From NCBI GenBank assembly GCA_035772405.1, contig JAYKKM010000351.1, forward strand, positions 1,594,501-1,658,500: a DNA stretch of 64,000 nucleotides, read 5' to 3'. Both the position numbers and the translations under genes were made by a program. A model generated the notes under the pieces. That model saw only the letters and a list, made by a program, of their open reading frames with translations, had not been told where the DNA came from and made no database searches. Below are positions 1 through 10,447 of the stretch, in pieces. Each line of letters starts with the position of its first letter. The stretch's first letter is position 1. The stretch is from Chrysogorgia sp. JL179-B06. Its lineage: Eukaryota; Cnidaria; Anthozoa; Scleralcyonacea; Chrysogorgiidae.

Positions 1-456
1 CCTAATGGCCTGATTGCACACTTGTTTGGACCCATAGAAGGCAAACGGCATGATGCTTTTATGCTAGGAGTCAGTGGCCTACTACCACAGCTTGAAAGGA
101 TGACTAAACCTAATGGTGAACCATATGTTGTCTATGGTGACCCAGCATATGGAATATCACGCCATATCATATCCCCATTTAGAGGTGCACATCTAACTCA
201 ACTACAGCAGCAATTTAACCGTCATATGAGTGAAGTTCGTGTGAGTGTAGAATGGGGGTTTGGTAAAATCTTACAATATTTTGCATACTTAGATTTTCAG
301 AAGAATTTGAAGGTTCTTCTCCAACCAGTTGCTAAATATTATGCAGTTGGATCACTTTTGACCAACTGTCACACATGTCTTTATGGTTCTGTAACCAGTT
401 CATTTTTTAATCTGGAGCCTCCATCACTTGAAGCATACCTGGCCAATAGGAACTAG
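1..456 (+). CDS. PIF/Harbinger transposase, C-terminal part
   Basis: The frame is open from the left edge, so the gene starts outside the window; the internal Met is not a real start. The product is the end of a DDE_Tnp_4 (HARBI1-like) nuclease. Visible are the conserved block around RHDAF, the second catalytic aspartate in VYGDPAYG (about residue 47 of the visible part), and the acidic residue in SVEWGFGKI (about residue 85). Harbinger transposases cut and paste DNA in the nucleus and normally need a separate Myb-like partner; such a gene lies just downstream on the opposite strand (1063-2790). The visible part has no internal stop. An AATAAA-type signal occurs near 680. The missing N-terminus prevents saying whether the whole enzyme is intact. 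Confidence 0.85.
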   Translation, partial: PNGLIAHLFGPIEGKRHDAFMLGVSGLLPQLERMTKPNGEPYVVYGDPAYGISRHIISPFRGAHLTQLQQQFNRHMSEVRVSVEWGFGKILQYFAYLDFQKNLKVLLQPVAKYYAVGSLLTNCHTCLYGSVTSSFFNLEPPSLEAYLANRN

Positions 457-1062
457 AAAGTACCAGTATATCTCATCACTACAGTCACTGTTTCTTACAA
501 GGCTGGTGAGAGCAGAGCTGCAGAGGGACACAATACCGAGGCTATTGAAAGGGGTGTGGCAAAGCCAGCACACGCCATTGTGGCATAAGATTTGGATTTG
601 CTCTAAAGCATAACACATTGTTATATTTATTTGTATAAATATATTTATTAATTACATAGAACATGCCATTTAATAGGCTAATAAATATATTAAATTAATA
701 TTTCATATTTAAACACAACATTATTAACATTGTAACATATACACATATATTAATACCATATTTCCTCTATTAAGCCCTCCTTTGATTTAGCCATTCTAAT
801 CAGCTCCCCATTAAGTAAAAATACCCTCAAGTAAACACAAGTTGTATTGTCTGTCTATAATCATCTGTCTACTATAATGTATTTAATAGAGAATCGGTAA
901 CAAGTTGATTTTAGATTTTTTGCTGACTAGTAAAATTAAATAATCCCCCTCCATCTATTAAGCCATTAATAACCTAGGGAGCTTAATAAAGGAAATATAG
1001 TATAAAACTTTGCTTTGCAACTGTATAATAAATAAAAAAATAAACTTTAAGGGAATTCATGT
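457..1062. other. Intergenic, between convergent Harbinger genes
   Basis: AT-rich sequence between the two convergent genes of the element. It probably holds the 3' UTRs and polyadenylation sites of both. No ORF of note was seen. Confidence 0.5.
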
Positions 1063-2790
1063 TTACAGTTTGTCTTTTAACAGACTCAAGAAAACCCTCT
1101 TCTCTTCCAGCTCCAAATTCAGCCGTTCTTTCCGTTCAAGAGCCTCAACCTCAAATTTTTTTTTCTGAAATTCAAACTCCAACATCCTCTGCTTGAGCTC
1201 CTGCTCCTTAAGACTTGCTTTTCGTTCATATTTTGCTTCTAGCATTTTGACTACAGAGAGCCTGCTAGCTCTTTTTCTTGGTTTAGATGCTGATAAGATA
1301 ACCAAAATAATAGATTTGAGCAAATAATTATGCCATCATAAATTTGCCTGTCCAACAGCATGTTTATTTAATACTAGGGACTTCCCAGGATCTTGGACTG
1401 TTTATAATTCACTGTTATTTTCATGTTTATATGGGAAATATAACATCCCCGGTATAAACTAAATTCTGAAGTTTAAAACGTCTGATCAGGCCGGCAAAAC
1501 CATTGAAAAAGAAAGCAAAATGGAAAACTTTTTATTGCATAATGCTGAAATATTATAGTCAATATAATTTTTGTGACACCTTTATATTATTTTGAATGAA
1601 ATGAACACATTCTGGTGACCCGGATCACATAATCAGACCCTAAAATGGTAAGGTGTGAAAGTAAGACTACAAACACACTATTTTTTTAAAGTTTACCTCA
1701 TTGTCAAAAACCTAACTGGGACAAGACAAAGTTATGTTTGGTGGTACAGTATTTAGCTTTATTTTAAAACTCTAAGCAGCTCTACCTTTTTTTGCTGGCG
1801 TGGGACTAGATTCATCATCATCATTATCTGCTAAGTTGCTTGCATCAGAATCATCACTTTCATGATTCCTATCTGCAATGAAGCAAATTGCCACAAACCC
1901 TGAATAATAATTACCTTGGGGATTTATTAATTAACAGGGTGCATATTCAAGGACCTACATTGTATGAAATATATAGGTTTACCACCAGATGCAGCACTTA
2001 TGTGCATCATCACACTCACCTCGCAGAGGTGTAATACAGATAACAACAAGGTACTTATTGAACGTCAAGTACTTGTTTGATTATTTACAGATTTAGTAAT
2101 TTGTGCACAGATTTAGAACATTTTTATCTGCAATGTATCAAAGAAGTGTAAGGTAACACAGAACGTGTAAAGTTAACTTGGCAATTAATTCTTACTAGCC
2201 ATTCCAGATAAAGCTGCTGCCCTCATCTCGACTCCTTTTTCCCTATCCTGTTTTTCTTTTTCTTTTTTCCTCTCTCTTCCTTTGGTCTTTAGATCCTTTA
2301 CCTCTTGCATATCCCTTTTGTAAGTACTTATATCTTGTAACAACTGCTGAAGTTCAGTGTACTCTTCTTCTGTACCTGATCTGAAACGTAGAATTAGAAA
2401 ATACAATAACCCAATGGCATAAACAATGTTAATAAAAATGATTCAACACACAGAATGTTGGCGAGTTGAATATACTAAAAACAGTAAAACTCTGACTCAG
2501 ATCATCGGAAAAAACACAAAATTGTATTATTGTCATTGATATTTATTAAACATTATACAATACTTTTTGAGAGCTTTCTTATCGTCTTGGTTATATTTTT
2601 CGATTAAACGATCAATCCTCTCCCTGCAACCTCTTCCCTTTATTTCAATCACTTTTTCTGAAGTGCTGAATAGCTCGCTCAGGGTTTCTGCTATGTTATC
2701 CCATTCAAATGGCGACGAAGGTCTTCGTGCAAGTACTTCCTTGCACAGCAACATATCGTACAATATAATAGACCATCGAAAGGGAGCCAT
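1063..2790 (-). CDS. Myb/SANT-like Harbinger partner protein, 4 exons
   Basis: I join exons 2790-2564, 2380-2196, 1872-1786 and 1289-1063. Every junction is GT..AG with matching phase, giving a 241-aa ORF with no stop. Residues 5-75 are a Myb/SANT-like trihelix region (FRWSIILYDMLLC; EWDNIAETLSELF; CRERIDRLIEKYNQDDKKALKK). Residues 76-140 are charged and coiled-coil-like (SGTEEEYTELQQLLQDISTY, then a K/E-rich run). An acidic serine-rich linker follows in exon 3, and a C-terminal coiled coil (KMLEAKYERKASLKEQEL) in exon 4. In Harbinger elements such a protein binds the transposon ends and helps transposase reach the nucleus. Its tail-to-tail position with a transposase 600 bp away supports that role. 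A domesticated host gene is the alternative. The start is the first Met of exon 1. Confidence 0.75.
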
Positions 2791-3225
2791 TTCCTAGAAC
2801 GAAAATACCATGCAAGCCATCAGTAAGGTTTCTGTCGACTATTTTCAAAAAAAGCATAAACCATTATCGATGGGACATTCAGAAAAAGACATATTGTTCT
2901 CTTTGTCTAAGCATGGCGCCATATTTGTTTTTATCCCACCCGTACCACTTGAATTAGACGTTAAAATTCGCCAGGAAAATTTGCTATAGGAACCCATAAA
3001 TCAGAAATCATAGTTCTTAAGATAAGAAAGAAACATTTTGTAGGCTTTAAACGTGGCTTTCTAGTGGTTAAGTAGCAAAAAAACTCTGCGGTAAATGACT
3101 TACCTCTAGAAGCAGGTCTTGGCGTTGAAACGTGAACGGCAGACGGCAAACCTGACGGCAAGCGCGTGGTCACGTGACATCTTGACGTTTGCGGTTGCGA
3201 AAAAACAGCAATCTTAATGTCCCTA
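2791..3225. other. Spacer between Harbinger and LTR element
   Basis: Should contain the Harbinger right terminus and a target-site copy. I could not identify the terminal inverted repeat because its mate lies outside the window. The LTR element loses recognisable coding near 3230. Confidence 0.35.
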
Positions 3226-4227
3226 TTATACTTTGAATTCTGCCCCAGTGTCGATTTTGAACTTGACATCTTTGGAATTTATTTTTAGCGATGTTGTCCA
3301 TTCTTTGTCTTCGTCTTGGACTTGGTCGTGTATGGCGCCAATGAAAAAACTATCATCGCTTTCGCTGTCGCTTCTATTTCGTGTGCTCTCTTCGGCTTCG
3401 TGACTATGAACGTTCTTTTCTTTCGTTTCTCTAGTCTTGCACATCTTCGAATAATGATTCGGTTTTTCACATTTATGACAAGTCGCTCCCATAGCTGGAC
3501 ATTGCTGTTGTTTACCGTGTTTCCCACCGCATCTTGTACACGCTGACGTTGGGAATTTTGAATCTTTGTTGAACGCATCAGTTTGGTATTGTCTTCGATT
3601 TGGATATCTCTTCCTGTACCGATCATCATCTTGCCTCAGAGCATTTATTTCTGATGTACCTCCTACTGTCGCATTTCCGTTGGCGTTGTTAAGAGACTTA
3701 ACTTGGTCTAAACTGGCTTCGTTGGCACGGCAAATATCCATAGTTTTTTTAAGCGTTAGATCACTTTCTCGCAAAAGTCGTGCACGTAGTTTGTCATCAA
3801 TTATTCCACAAACGATTCGATCTCTTATTAGGCTGTCACAAAGAGTACCAAATTCACAAGACTTGGCTTTCGTGCGTAAATCAGTAGCGTATTGATCAAT
3901 CCGCATTTCGCCTGTTCTTTGATTTCGCGTATTAAACACATGGCGTTCGTAGGTTACATTCTTTCTCGGAGTGCAGTACTCGGCAAACTTTTCTATTACT
4001 TTATCTACTTTCGTGGCATCGCCTTCGGCCGCCCAGGTAAAAGTGTTATAAATTTCCAGCGCATTTTCTCCGATGACATGTAGCAGTGTTGACGCTTGAA
4101 CTTTTGTCGGTTTTTCGCTGATTCCACTTGCTATCAAGAACAAATTGAATTGCTGTAACCATCTTCTCCAGTTTTCAGCTAAATTGCCTTCTAAATTCAA
4201 CGTATTTGGGGGTTTCATTTGATCCAT
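3226..4227 (-). CDS. Ty3-type retrotransposon Gag with start of protease, truncated
   Basis: A 333-aa ORF. The N-terminal half is a capsid-like region (NLEGNLAENWRRWLQQFNLF; YERHVFNTRNQRTGE), typical of the Gag of Ty3-type LTR elements. Two zinc knuckles follow at about residues 233-265: a degenerate C-x2-C-x3-H-x5-C and a regular CHKCEKPNHYSKMC. The frame then enters an aspartic protease at KFKIDTGAE, whose DTG is the catalytic motif, and ends four residues later. Reverse transcriptase, RNase H and integrase are absent, so the element is broken near 3230. Gag packages element RNA in cytoplasmic particles. The start codon lies 10 bp from the end of the LTR. Confidence 0.85.
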   Translation of the reverse strand: MDQMKPPNTLNLEGNLAENWRRWLQQFNLFLIASGISEKPTKVQASTLLHVIGENALEIYNTFTWAAEGDATKVDKVIEKFAEYCTPRKNVTYERHVFNTRNQRTGEMRIDQYATDLRTKAKSCEFGTLCDSLIRDRIVCGIIDDKLRARLLRESDLTLKKTMDICRANEASLDQVKSLNNANGNATVGGTSEINALRQDDDRYRKRYPNRRQYQTDAFNKDSKFPTSACTRCGGKHGKQQQCPAMGATCHKCEKPNHYSKMCKTRETKEKNVHSHEAEESTRNRSDSESDDSFFIGAIHDQVQDEDKEWTTSLKINSKDVKFKIDTGAEFKV

Positions 4228-4237
4228 TCTGACACCA
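4228..4237 (-). other. Start of LTR-element primer-binding site
   Basis: Directly after the LTR on the minus strand comes TGGTGTCAGAATGG, the usual form of the tRNA primer-binding site in Ty3-type elements. It overlaps the Gag start codon. Confidence 0.6.
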
Positions 4238-4347
4238 TGTAATAAGTTAGTTTACTCACGCCATGTTTAGTTTATCTGACGACGCCTTTATTCATGTGTC
4301 ACCTTATATATGTATGTCATGACGTCACAGTTCTACTAACTGTTACA
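4238..4347 (-). mobile_element. 110-bp 5' LTR of the Ty3-type element
   Basis: On the minus strand it runs from TGTAACAG to TTATTACA, with a perfect 5-bp terminal inversion (TGTAA/TTACA). It is followed directly by the primer-binding site. It contains a TATA-like box (TATATAAGG) and an AATAAA signal. It is very short for an LTR. No second copy was found downstream, in keeping with loss of the 3' half. Confidence 0.75.
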
Positions 4348-4762
4348 TAACTAAGATTTTATTTAATGAAAAGTAATGTATTTTTACATTTCGTATAACA
4401 TACAATCAGTATATACGTCTTTAGAACTTAGTATTTTTTAATTTCATGAGTTTATCCTGTGTTCTATATATATGATAATATACATAAAATTCTGCATTCT
4501 GATTGCCTAGAGCAATGCAATTTACAGGAAATACAGTGCAATAAAAAGGAAATACAGTGCAATTTTTCCCTATTGGGGCTTGAATTTGTTAAAACAAGAA
4601 AACAGTTCATTTCAAAATTTAAATCTCATTATGAGACAATAACACCAGGCACGCTTCACGAGTCCGAATGATTTGCAATTGTTTTGATTGAATAAATTAT
4701 ATCACATGACTCGCGTGTAAAAATCACTTCCTGTTAAATTTGCCATGTATATTATTAATAAG
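4348..4762. other. No gene seen
   Basis: AT-rich flank of the LTR element. Contains a short direct repeat (AATACAGTGCAAT) near 4530-4562. Confidence 0.4.
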
Positions 4763-4918
4763 TAATAGAATGGTTGCTCGCGCAATTTGAAAAACACGAA
4801 CTCGTATACGTCTTTCAAAGACCTCAAATAGCACTCGTCCTTCGGCTATTTTGATAGTCTTTGAAAACTCACTCGTGCGTGTTTTTTTCCAAATTGCACT
4901 CGAAACCATGCTATTACC
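4763..4918. mobile_element. Small foldback MITE
   Basis: Imperfect inverted arms: TAATAGAATGGTTGCTCGCG at the left, and CGAAACCATGCTATTA at the right in reverse. The core reads ACTCGTCCTTCGGC. A second half-copy (ACTCGTGCGTGTTTTTTCC...) is at 6877-6925. Confidence 0.5.
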
Positions 4919-5125
4919 TATATTTATATATAGTTCATATGAGATATTATGCATGCATGAGATGCTTAGTTTTGATTTGAGTGATTGCAGACTTATAATG
5001 TGATCCCGCAGGTGTTGCATTTTTGCACGTGATTCCGGTTGTGTCAAAATATAAATTACAGAACCTTCTCGAAATTTTAAATTCAACTTCTGCTTGACAT
5101 CCCTTTGCATGATTGTGTAATTTAA
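4868..5125. repeat. Left copy of a flanking repeat
   Basis: The sequence from ACTCGTGCGTG through CATGCTATTACCTATA, then GATTTGAGTGATTGCAGA and CTCGAAATTTTAAATT, recurs in the same order and orientation at 6877-7090. The two copies bracket the SINE cluster. Confidence 0.55.
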
Positions 5126-5388
5126 CCACAATCACCAGAATGTTTGGAGGGTAATATCATGCGTTCAAATTCCGTTGCAATTGTATTTGAAGTAATATTA
5201 AACATAAAATAATGGGTATTCGCAAACCATTCAGGTATAATTGTAGTCAAATGACCTCATATATTGCATAGTTCATATTATAGTGAGTGTTAAACGTACT
5301 TTATTGGAGAATATGGATGCTTGCTCCTATTGGACAAAGATTGTTGCACATTGATTATTTGGTGAGGAGGCTCATCCTATACAAGAAA

Positions 5389-5392
<4 letters not shown>
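5126..5392. other. No gene seen
   Basis: AT-rich non-coding sequence between the flanking repeat and the SINE cluster. Confidence 0.4.

Positions 5393-5435
<43 letters not shown>
5393..5435. repeat. (AT)n microsatellite
   Basis: Uninterrupted AT dinucleotides abutting the first SINE unit. Confidence 0.9.
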
Positions 5436-5438
<3 letters not shown>

Positions 5439-5711
5439 AGGATTTATGGTGAAGGAAAATTTCGAGTGTTGGAATACATACATTTTAAGACCAAACCGGG
5501 ACCAGTTGCCAAAAATGCAACTTAGCGGCCTTCCGGTAGGAATTGAACCCGCGACCCTGCGATTGCTAGTGCAGTGCTCTGACCACTGAGCTACGGAAGC
5601 CGTTGCCGAGAGCCTAGTCACGAGTTCTGTATATATGGTGGTAATGCCGGGATTAGATTCTGGGTATATTATAGGTAATATTTGGCATTTCACTCGATCA
5701 AACTACATGTT
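5436..5711 (-). mobile_element. tRNA-derived SINE family 1, unit 1
   Basis: Minus-strand unit with a tRNA-like head at 5527-5601. The A box is TAGCTCAGTGGTCAGAGC and the B box GGTTCAATTCC, the two parts of an internal RNA polymerase III promoter. A 3' body with AAACCGGG and CATAAATCCTTTC follows. The acceptor stem pairs poorly, so this is a SINE and not a working tRNA gene. The unit is 276 bp long and repeats head to tail. Confidence 0.75.
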
Positions 5712-5988
5712 GAAAGGATTTATGGTGAAGGAAAATTTCGAGTGTTGGAATACATACATTTTAAGACCAAACCGGGACCAGTTGCGAAAAATGCAACTTA
5801 GCGGCCTTCCGGTAGGAATTGAACCCCGCGACCCTGCGATTGCTAGTGCAGTGCTCTGACCACTGAGCTACGGAAGCCGTTGCCGAGAGCCTAGTCACGA
5901 GTTCTGTATATATGGTGGTAATGCCGGGATTAGATTCTGGGTATATTATAGGTAATATTTGGCATTTCACTCGATCAAACTACATGTT
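5712..5988 (-). mobile_element. tRNA-derived SINE family 1, unit 2
   Basis: Tandem copy, nearly identical to unit 1 (tRNA-like part 5803-5878, with one extra C in the B-box region). The shared flank GTATATTATAGGTAATATTT lies between units, so the duplication includes flanking DNA as well as the SINE. Confidence 0.75.
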
Positions 5989-6240
5989 GAAAGGATTTAT
6001 GGTGAAGGAAAATTTCGAGTGTTGGAATACATACATTTTAAGACCAAACCGGGACAAGTTGCGAAAAATGTAACTCCAAGGCCTTCCGGCTGGAATTGAA
6101 CCCGCGACCCTGCGATGCCAGTGCAGTGCTCTGATCACCGAGCCACGGAAGCCGCCGCCGAGAGCCTAGCTCCACGAGTTCCGTACATGACGGTTGGTAA
6201 TGCCGGGATAAGACATATGGCGGTTGGTAATGCCGGGATA
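5989..6240 (-). mobile_element. tRNA-derived SINE family 1, unit 3
   Basis: Diverged third copy (tRNA-like part 6080-6153). It ends in a short duplication, ATGGCGGTTGGTAATGCCGG. Confidence 0.7.
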
Positions 6241-6456
6241 AGATTCTTATCCCGGCATTACCGAACTCGTGGCTAGGCTCTCGGCGGCGGCTGTCAGAGA
6301 GGGTTCAATTCCAGCCGGAAGGCCTTGGAGTTGCATTTTTCGCAACTGGTCCCGGTTTGGTCTTAAAATGTATGTATTCCAACACTCGAAATTTTCCTTC
6401 ACCATAAATCCTTTCAACATGTAGTTTGATCGAGTGAAATGCCAAATATTACCTAT
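6241..6456 (+). mobile_element. Inverted, internally deleted SINE family 1 copy
   Basis: Opposite orientation to units 1-3. The B box (GGGTTCAATTCC) and 3' body are kept, but the A-box region is lost at 6285-6300. With unit 3 it forms a head-to-head palindrome centred near 6243. Confidence 0.65.
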
Positions 6457-7559
6457 ATATATATATATATATATATATATTATCGGAAAGTTCATTATTT
6501 TCCCGCTATTATGCTTGTGTTCTTGCTTATAAATCATGTACTAACAAACAACTGCACGAATCGTATATATTTTGAACTGTGTGGATTTAATTCCAACTTC
6601 ATCAAATGATGTGTCAAAATTATATATTTTGAAAATTGTAAACATTCAAAACATTACACACTTTCAAATGTTTCCTACTTAATATTTACACCACAATTGT
6701 GGTTGTTCAAGGACTTTCCAATGCTATATAGTACAATTCTCTCCGTGAATTGAAGGATTTCAAAATTTGTCAAAAGATTCTGAGCAATACACAAATAATA
6801 TATTTTTTGAAAATTAAAAATAACATAAAAAACATAACACACTTTCAAATTTTTTAATTGTTCCATGATAACTGTCACTCGTGCGTGTTTTTTCCAAATT
6901 GCACTCGAAACCATGCTATTACCTATACTTATATATAGTTCATATAATCATATGAGATAGTGCATGCATGATATAATACTTTGATTTGAGTGATTGCAGA
7001 TGTAGGCCGATGGCTGCGATCGCCTTTCTCGAAATTTTAAATTTAACTGCTGCTTGACATAAAAAAATCACTTCGTAATTAATTTTGTGTAATTTAACCA
7101 CAAATAATGACGATAAACTGGTAAAAAATCAAAATGTTGTGTCAAGGTTTTTACGTCATTGGTTATCTCATTTGCATATAATCCTTGAAATCTGAATATC
7201 TGCGGAGATCAGTGAGACATAGAAGTGTGTTAAACGACATTGTCTCTTACTTTAAAATAGTTAATTCCGATAAGATTTAATTTTCATTTCATATAAACTT
7301 TGAGAACAAACCTTTACTGCGTAAAGATGCACTTTAAAACTTGTGATACTTTGGTAAACATCCTACAATCGAAAAAAGAAATGCTGTAATAGATAAAACC
7401 TTGGTCATTCTTTTTATCCCACTCGATCTTAAATGGTAAATCACATTTTTCGCTGTAATTGTCATAAAATTAAAGCAAATAGACTAAAATACTAGAAATA
7501 ATAAAAATACTGAAAGTTGATTGCATAATAGGAAGAAAATATTTAATATTTCAGATATG
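6457..7559. other. Flank: microsatellite and right flanking repeat
   Basis: A short (AT)n at 6457-6480. At 6877-7090 lies the right copy of the repeat that also flanks the cluster on the left. The rest is AT-rich with no convincing ORF. Confidence 0.4.
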
Positions 7560-7830
7560 TTACGAACTTAATCTGAGATATGGAGCTGGTATTTGGCGGC
7601 CGGTATAGTCTTTCTATTGAACGTCCGTTTCCAAAATTTATCCATATGCGAGATTTTCATGAATATATATATATATATATATATTATTACGTGAGTTGTG
7701 TTATTTCGATTAGGTTGGTCTTTCGGTTTTCGGAAAATTGTGGATAAGGTCTTGATAGGTTTAAATGCCACTTTAATGCTGTGTCTCTTAAGCAATTTAG
7801 AAATTCTTTCTGACATTCTTTTCTTAAATC
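7560..7830 (-). pseudogene. Penelope-like element linker/endonuclease fragment
   Basis: The minus frame reads ISKLLKRHSIKVAFKPIKTL, then STIFRKPKDQPNRN. This is the conserved linker that precedes the GIY-YIG nuclease in Penelope-like elements. An (AT)n tract at 7662-7683 replaces the nuclease core, so it is dead. Confidence 0.55.
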
Positions 7831-7887
7831 TTGAAATTTTAACTTCTCTTACTATATAAGCAGTGTTTTTTTTTAGATCATCAGTAT

Positions 7888-7928
7888 TTCGCTGACGAAG
7901 GTCACAGTATCCTGACCGAAACGTCCAC
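7888..7928 (+). ncRNA. Hammerhead-like motif (CTGACGA form)
   Basis: CTGACGA, then a possible 5-bp stem II (GGTCA/TGACC), then GAAACGTC. All core residues of the hammerhead consensus CUGANGA...GAAA are present, and the cleavage triplet is GUC. Stem I is weak (one or two pairs), so activity is doubtful. It lies beside the Penelope fragment. Confidence 0.45.
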
Positions 7929-7974
7929 CTTTTTAACGAAATTAAATTTTTTTTAACTTATTAAAAATTGTTAT

Positions 7975-7975
<1 letters not shown>

Positions 7976-8048
<73 letters not shown>

Positions 8049-8114
8049 TATATATATAGACTATATATATATATATATTAGACCATTTTATCTATATATA
8101 TATATATATATATT
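7976..8114. repeat. (AT)n tracts with short interruptions
   Basis: Three AT-dinucleotide runs split by TAGACTA-type and TTAGACC-type interruptions. Confidence 0.9.
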
Positions 8115-8900
8115 GCTTCCGTATCCTCGATTTACTTGTCAACATGATTGGTTTTTGGTAACTGTAATTTGAAGAAATTTATCCGTTTTTTGCTTATTAA
8201 TAGCTACTTCAATGGCACCTTTTAATGTATTGTAGCATCCATAAATCTCCCGGGTTGTCAGTTATCTGCTCCGGCAATCATTGGTGTTTTGCAATGTTAT
8301 CGAACTTGCTATTTAATAAAGTCGACACAATCTATTCTTTCTCTCATTTTTACAACCACAAATTCCAGAATATTGACCAATCAGGACATGATACATATTA
8401 TATTAATATAATTAATTTATATAAAATAATCTTCAATGCATTGTCACGATATGTTCCCCTTATCCTTCACGTGCTTCACAACCACCTGTAACTCTTTGAG
8501 TTAATTTTCACTTTGATCGTTTTAACGGTTGTAGCAAACTCACCTTGACCTTAATAAAACGTTGTGCATTTGGAACACCAACAACCACGGTAAGCTAAAA
8601 AATCAAATATTAGTATGTAGTTTCACAGATAGCACAAAATGAAAAAGAGAGGTTAAGATTACTTATTATACATTATAAATATAGTATAGTCAAATACATA
8701 ATTATATGGAAAATGTGCAGTATATGTGTATACTATATTTATGTATAGTAATATCTCACAATTTATTCATTTCAAGGTCTTTAAAATTATGTATATCATA
8801 GTCCTCCACCAGTGTCATGTAATGTGATATGCATACAGAGTCACAAACATCTGTGTGATCCAAGTTTTCATTTATTTTATAGTTTGGAGATGATGAGGAG
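8115..8900. other. No gene seen
   Basis: AT-rich. The plus-strand 88-codon ORF at 8225 lacks family resemblance, so I treat it as chance. Confidence 0.4.
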
Positions 8901-8903
8901 AAA

Positions 8904-9450
8904 GTGGCTTCCTCGTCGAAATTAGGAATGCCACCATTATTCTTATTGGTAATCTATAAGCAGACTATCTTACCTATAATGGACTACGGTTGCATGGTAT
9001 GGCAAGACTGCTCAAAGAAAATGTCAACGAAACTTGAGCGCATTCAGAATCAGGCCATGCGCTCGATACTTAAGGCTAAGAGACAAACCTGCACCCAGAC
9101 CATGCGTAATAAACTAGGATTGCTTTCTCTGTCCAATCGCAGGCGGTTTCTTCGCCTTTTACTAGTATTTAAAATTGTAAATAGGTTACAATGTCCGGAA
9201 CAATTAGTAGACTACTTGCAACTTCGTTCAAATATGCATAACAGGAGTCTCCGTGACAATACTCTGCTACATCTACCGATAGCTAAGTCATCTATGGGCC
9301 AGTCCACTTTCCAGTATTCAGCAGCTGCAGACTGGAACAGTTTACCTAGGAGTCTTAGGGAATTTAAGTCATGCATTAGCCGCGTTTAAGTCCAAGATAT
9401 ACAGTTATTTGAGTGACCTTGATTGCACTACGCACCGATGTTCATGTAAT
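8904..9450 (+). pseudogene. LINE reverse transcriptase C-terminus, 5'-truncated
   Basis: The frame matches the C-terminal region of CR1/L2-like non-LTR retrotransposon polyproteins: LPIMDYGCMVWQDCSKKMST, LERIQNQAMRSIL, QYSAAADWNSLPRSLREF. Near 9370 the frame slips: the annotated frame stops at SRV, while the +1 frame continues AAFKSKIYSYLSDLDC to a stop at 9450. Upstream RT motifs and the endonuclease are missing, as expected for 5'-truncated insertion. Confidence 0.75.
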
Positions 9451-9651
9451 TAGATTAGCTGTATCTTTGTTTCGAATTTTTATAGTTATTTAACATTTAC
9501 TATGTAATGTAGCTGATGATGATCTTTATATGATTTTATAGATGTATTTAGCATATATATAGCTGCACATGGGTTAATACCAGTTGGTACTTGTACCAGC
9601 TGATCCATTTTTTTGCAGGGTAAATAAAGTTTTTATTATTATTATATTCCT
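9451..9651 (+). mobile_element. LINE 3' UTR and ATT-repeat tail
   Basis: Follows the LINE ORF and ends in AATAAAG plus (TTA)n at 9635-9651, the short-repeat tail typical of CR1/L2-type LINEs. Confidence 0.6.
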
Positions 9652-9659
9652 AATATTCA

Positions 9660-9925
9660 AAGGTTGTTCAATGCAAGAACCGCATTTGATGACAGGAGAA
9701 ATCTTTATTGCAGCTGAGCAGAAGATTATTATGAAATTGTCAACAGGAAATTTCATAGAGGCCATCAAGTGCCTTCTTTTTATTTATTATATTTGCAATT
9801 TGCAATATCCTGCAGAGTGTGCCAATGTGTACATATTTATGCAAAGGCAATTTTTGAAACTTTTGGACCAGCAGAAGGTCCCAACAAGGGTCATGATGCT
9901 TATGTCAGAACTTTTAAAACTTTAA
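9660..9925 (+). pseudogene. C-terminal fragment of an uncharacterised protein
   Basis: The frame GEIFIAAEQKIIMKLSTGNF, then EAIKCLLFIYYICNLQYP, ends at a stop at 9925. It looks like the last exon of a large family of unnamed invertebrate proteins ending in a hydrophobic, YP-containing helix. A possible acceptor (ATATTCAAAG) precedes it at 9661. No partner exon was found, so I call it a fragment. It could instead be TE-derived. Confidence 0.35.
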
Positions 9926-10059
9926 CTTTTCGCCATTTAATTGTAGACAAGTTTGATTTATGTAAATAAACATTATATTACATTTATATTAAAAGCATGT
10001 TTTATCTTTATATTATGTAGTTTGTATTTCTGATTTATTTTAAAGAATTGCATGCATAC

Positions 10060-10370
10060 TTCACTGGTATACTTGAGGTGTAGTATTAATTTACACTAGT
10101 ACTGTGTAAATAAACACCAGTGAATTACACTAGTATGGTGTAAATAAACACCATTTTAGTGTCCACAGAGCTGCAACCCCAAATCAGTGTTAACCAACAC
10201 TTCTGCAGTGGAAAATTAACACTTTCTTGGTGTAAAATTAACACTTTCTTGGTGTAAAATTAACACTTTTTCGGTGTAAATTTACACCCCATCGGTGTCC
10301 ACAGAGCTGCAATGAATTTACACCATTTTGGTGTTCGCAGAACACCCAGAAATTAAGAGTGTTATAGACA
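10060..10370. repeat. Short tandem quasi-palindromes (GTGTAAAATTAACAC)
   Basis: Around 10200-10290 a 22-bp unit containing GTGTAAAATTAACAC and TTTCTTG repeats. Related GTGTAAATTTACACC and GTGTCCACAGAGCTGCAA segments lie on both sides. Non-coding. Confidence 0.7.
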
Positions 10371-10447
10371 TTGTTAAAACGCGAATCAAATATTATAAAA
10401 TAACATTTTGTAAATGCAAAGCGGTGATTTGCTGTTTTGAAGACAAG

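Noticed and set aside
2961..3269. 102-codon minus ORF overlapping the end of Gag
   Set aside because: No protease or RT resemblance; it overlaps Gag out of frame.
5527..5601. Functional tRNA gene
   Set aside because: A and B boxes are good, but the acceptor stem mispairs and it is the head of a repeated SINE unit.
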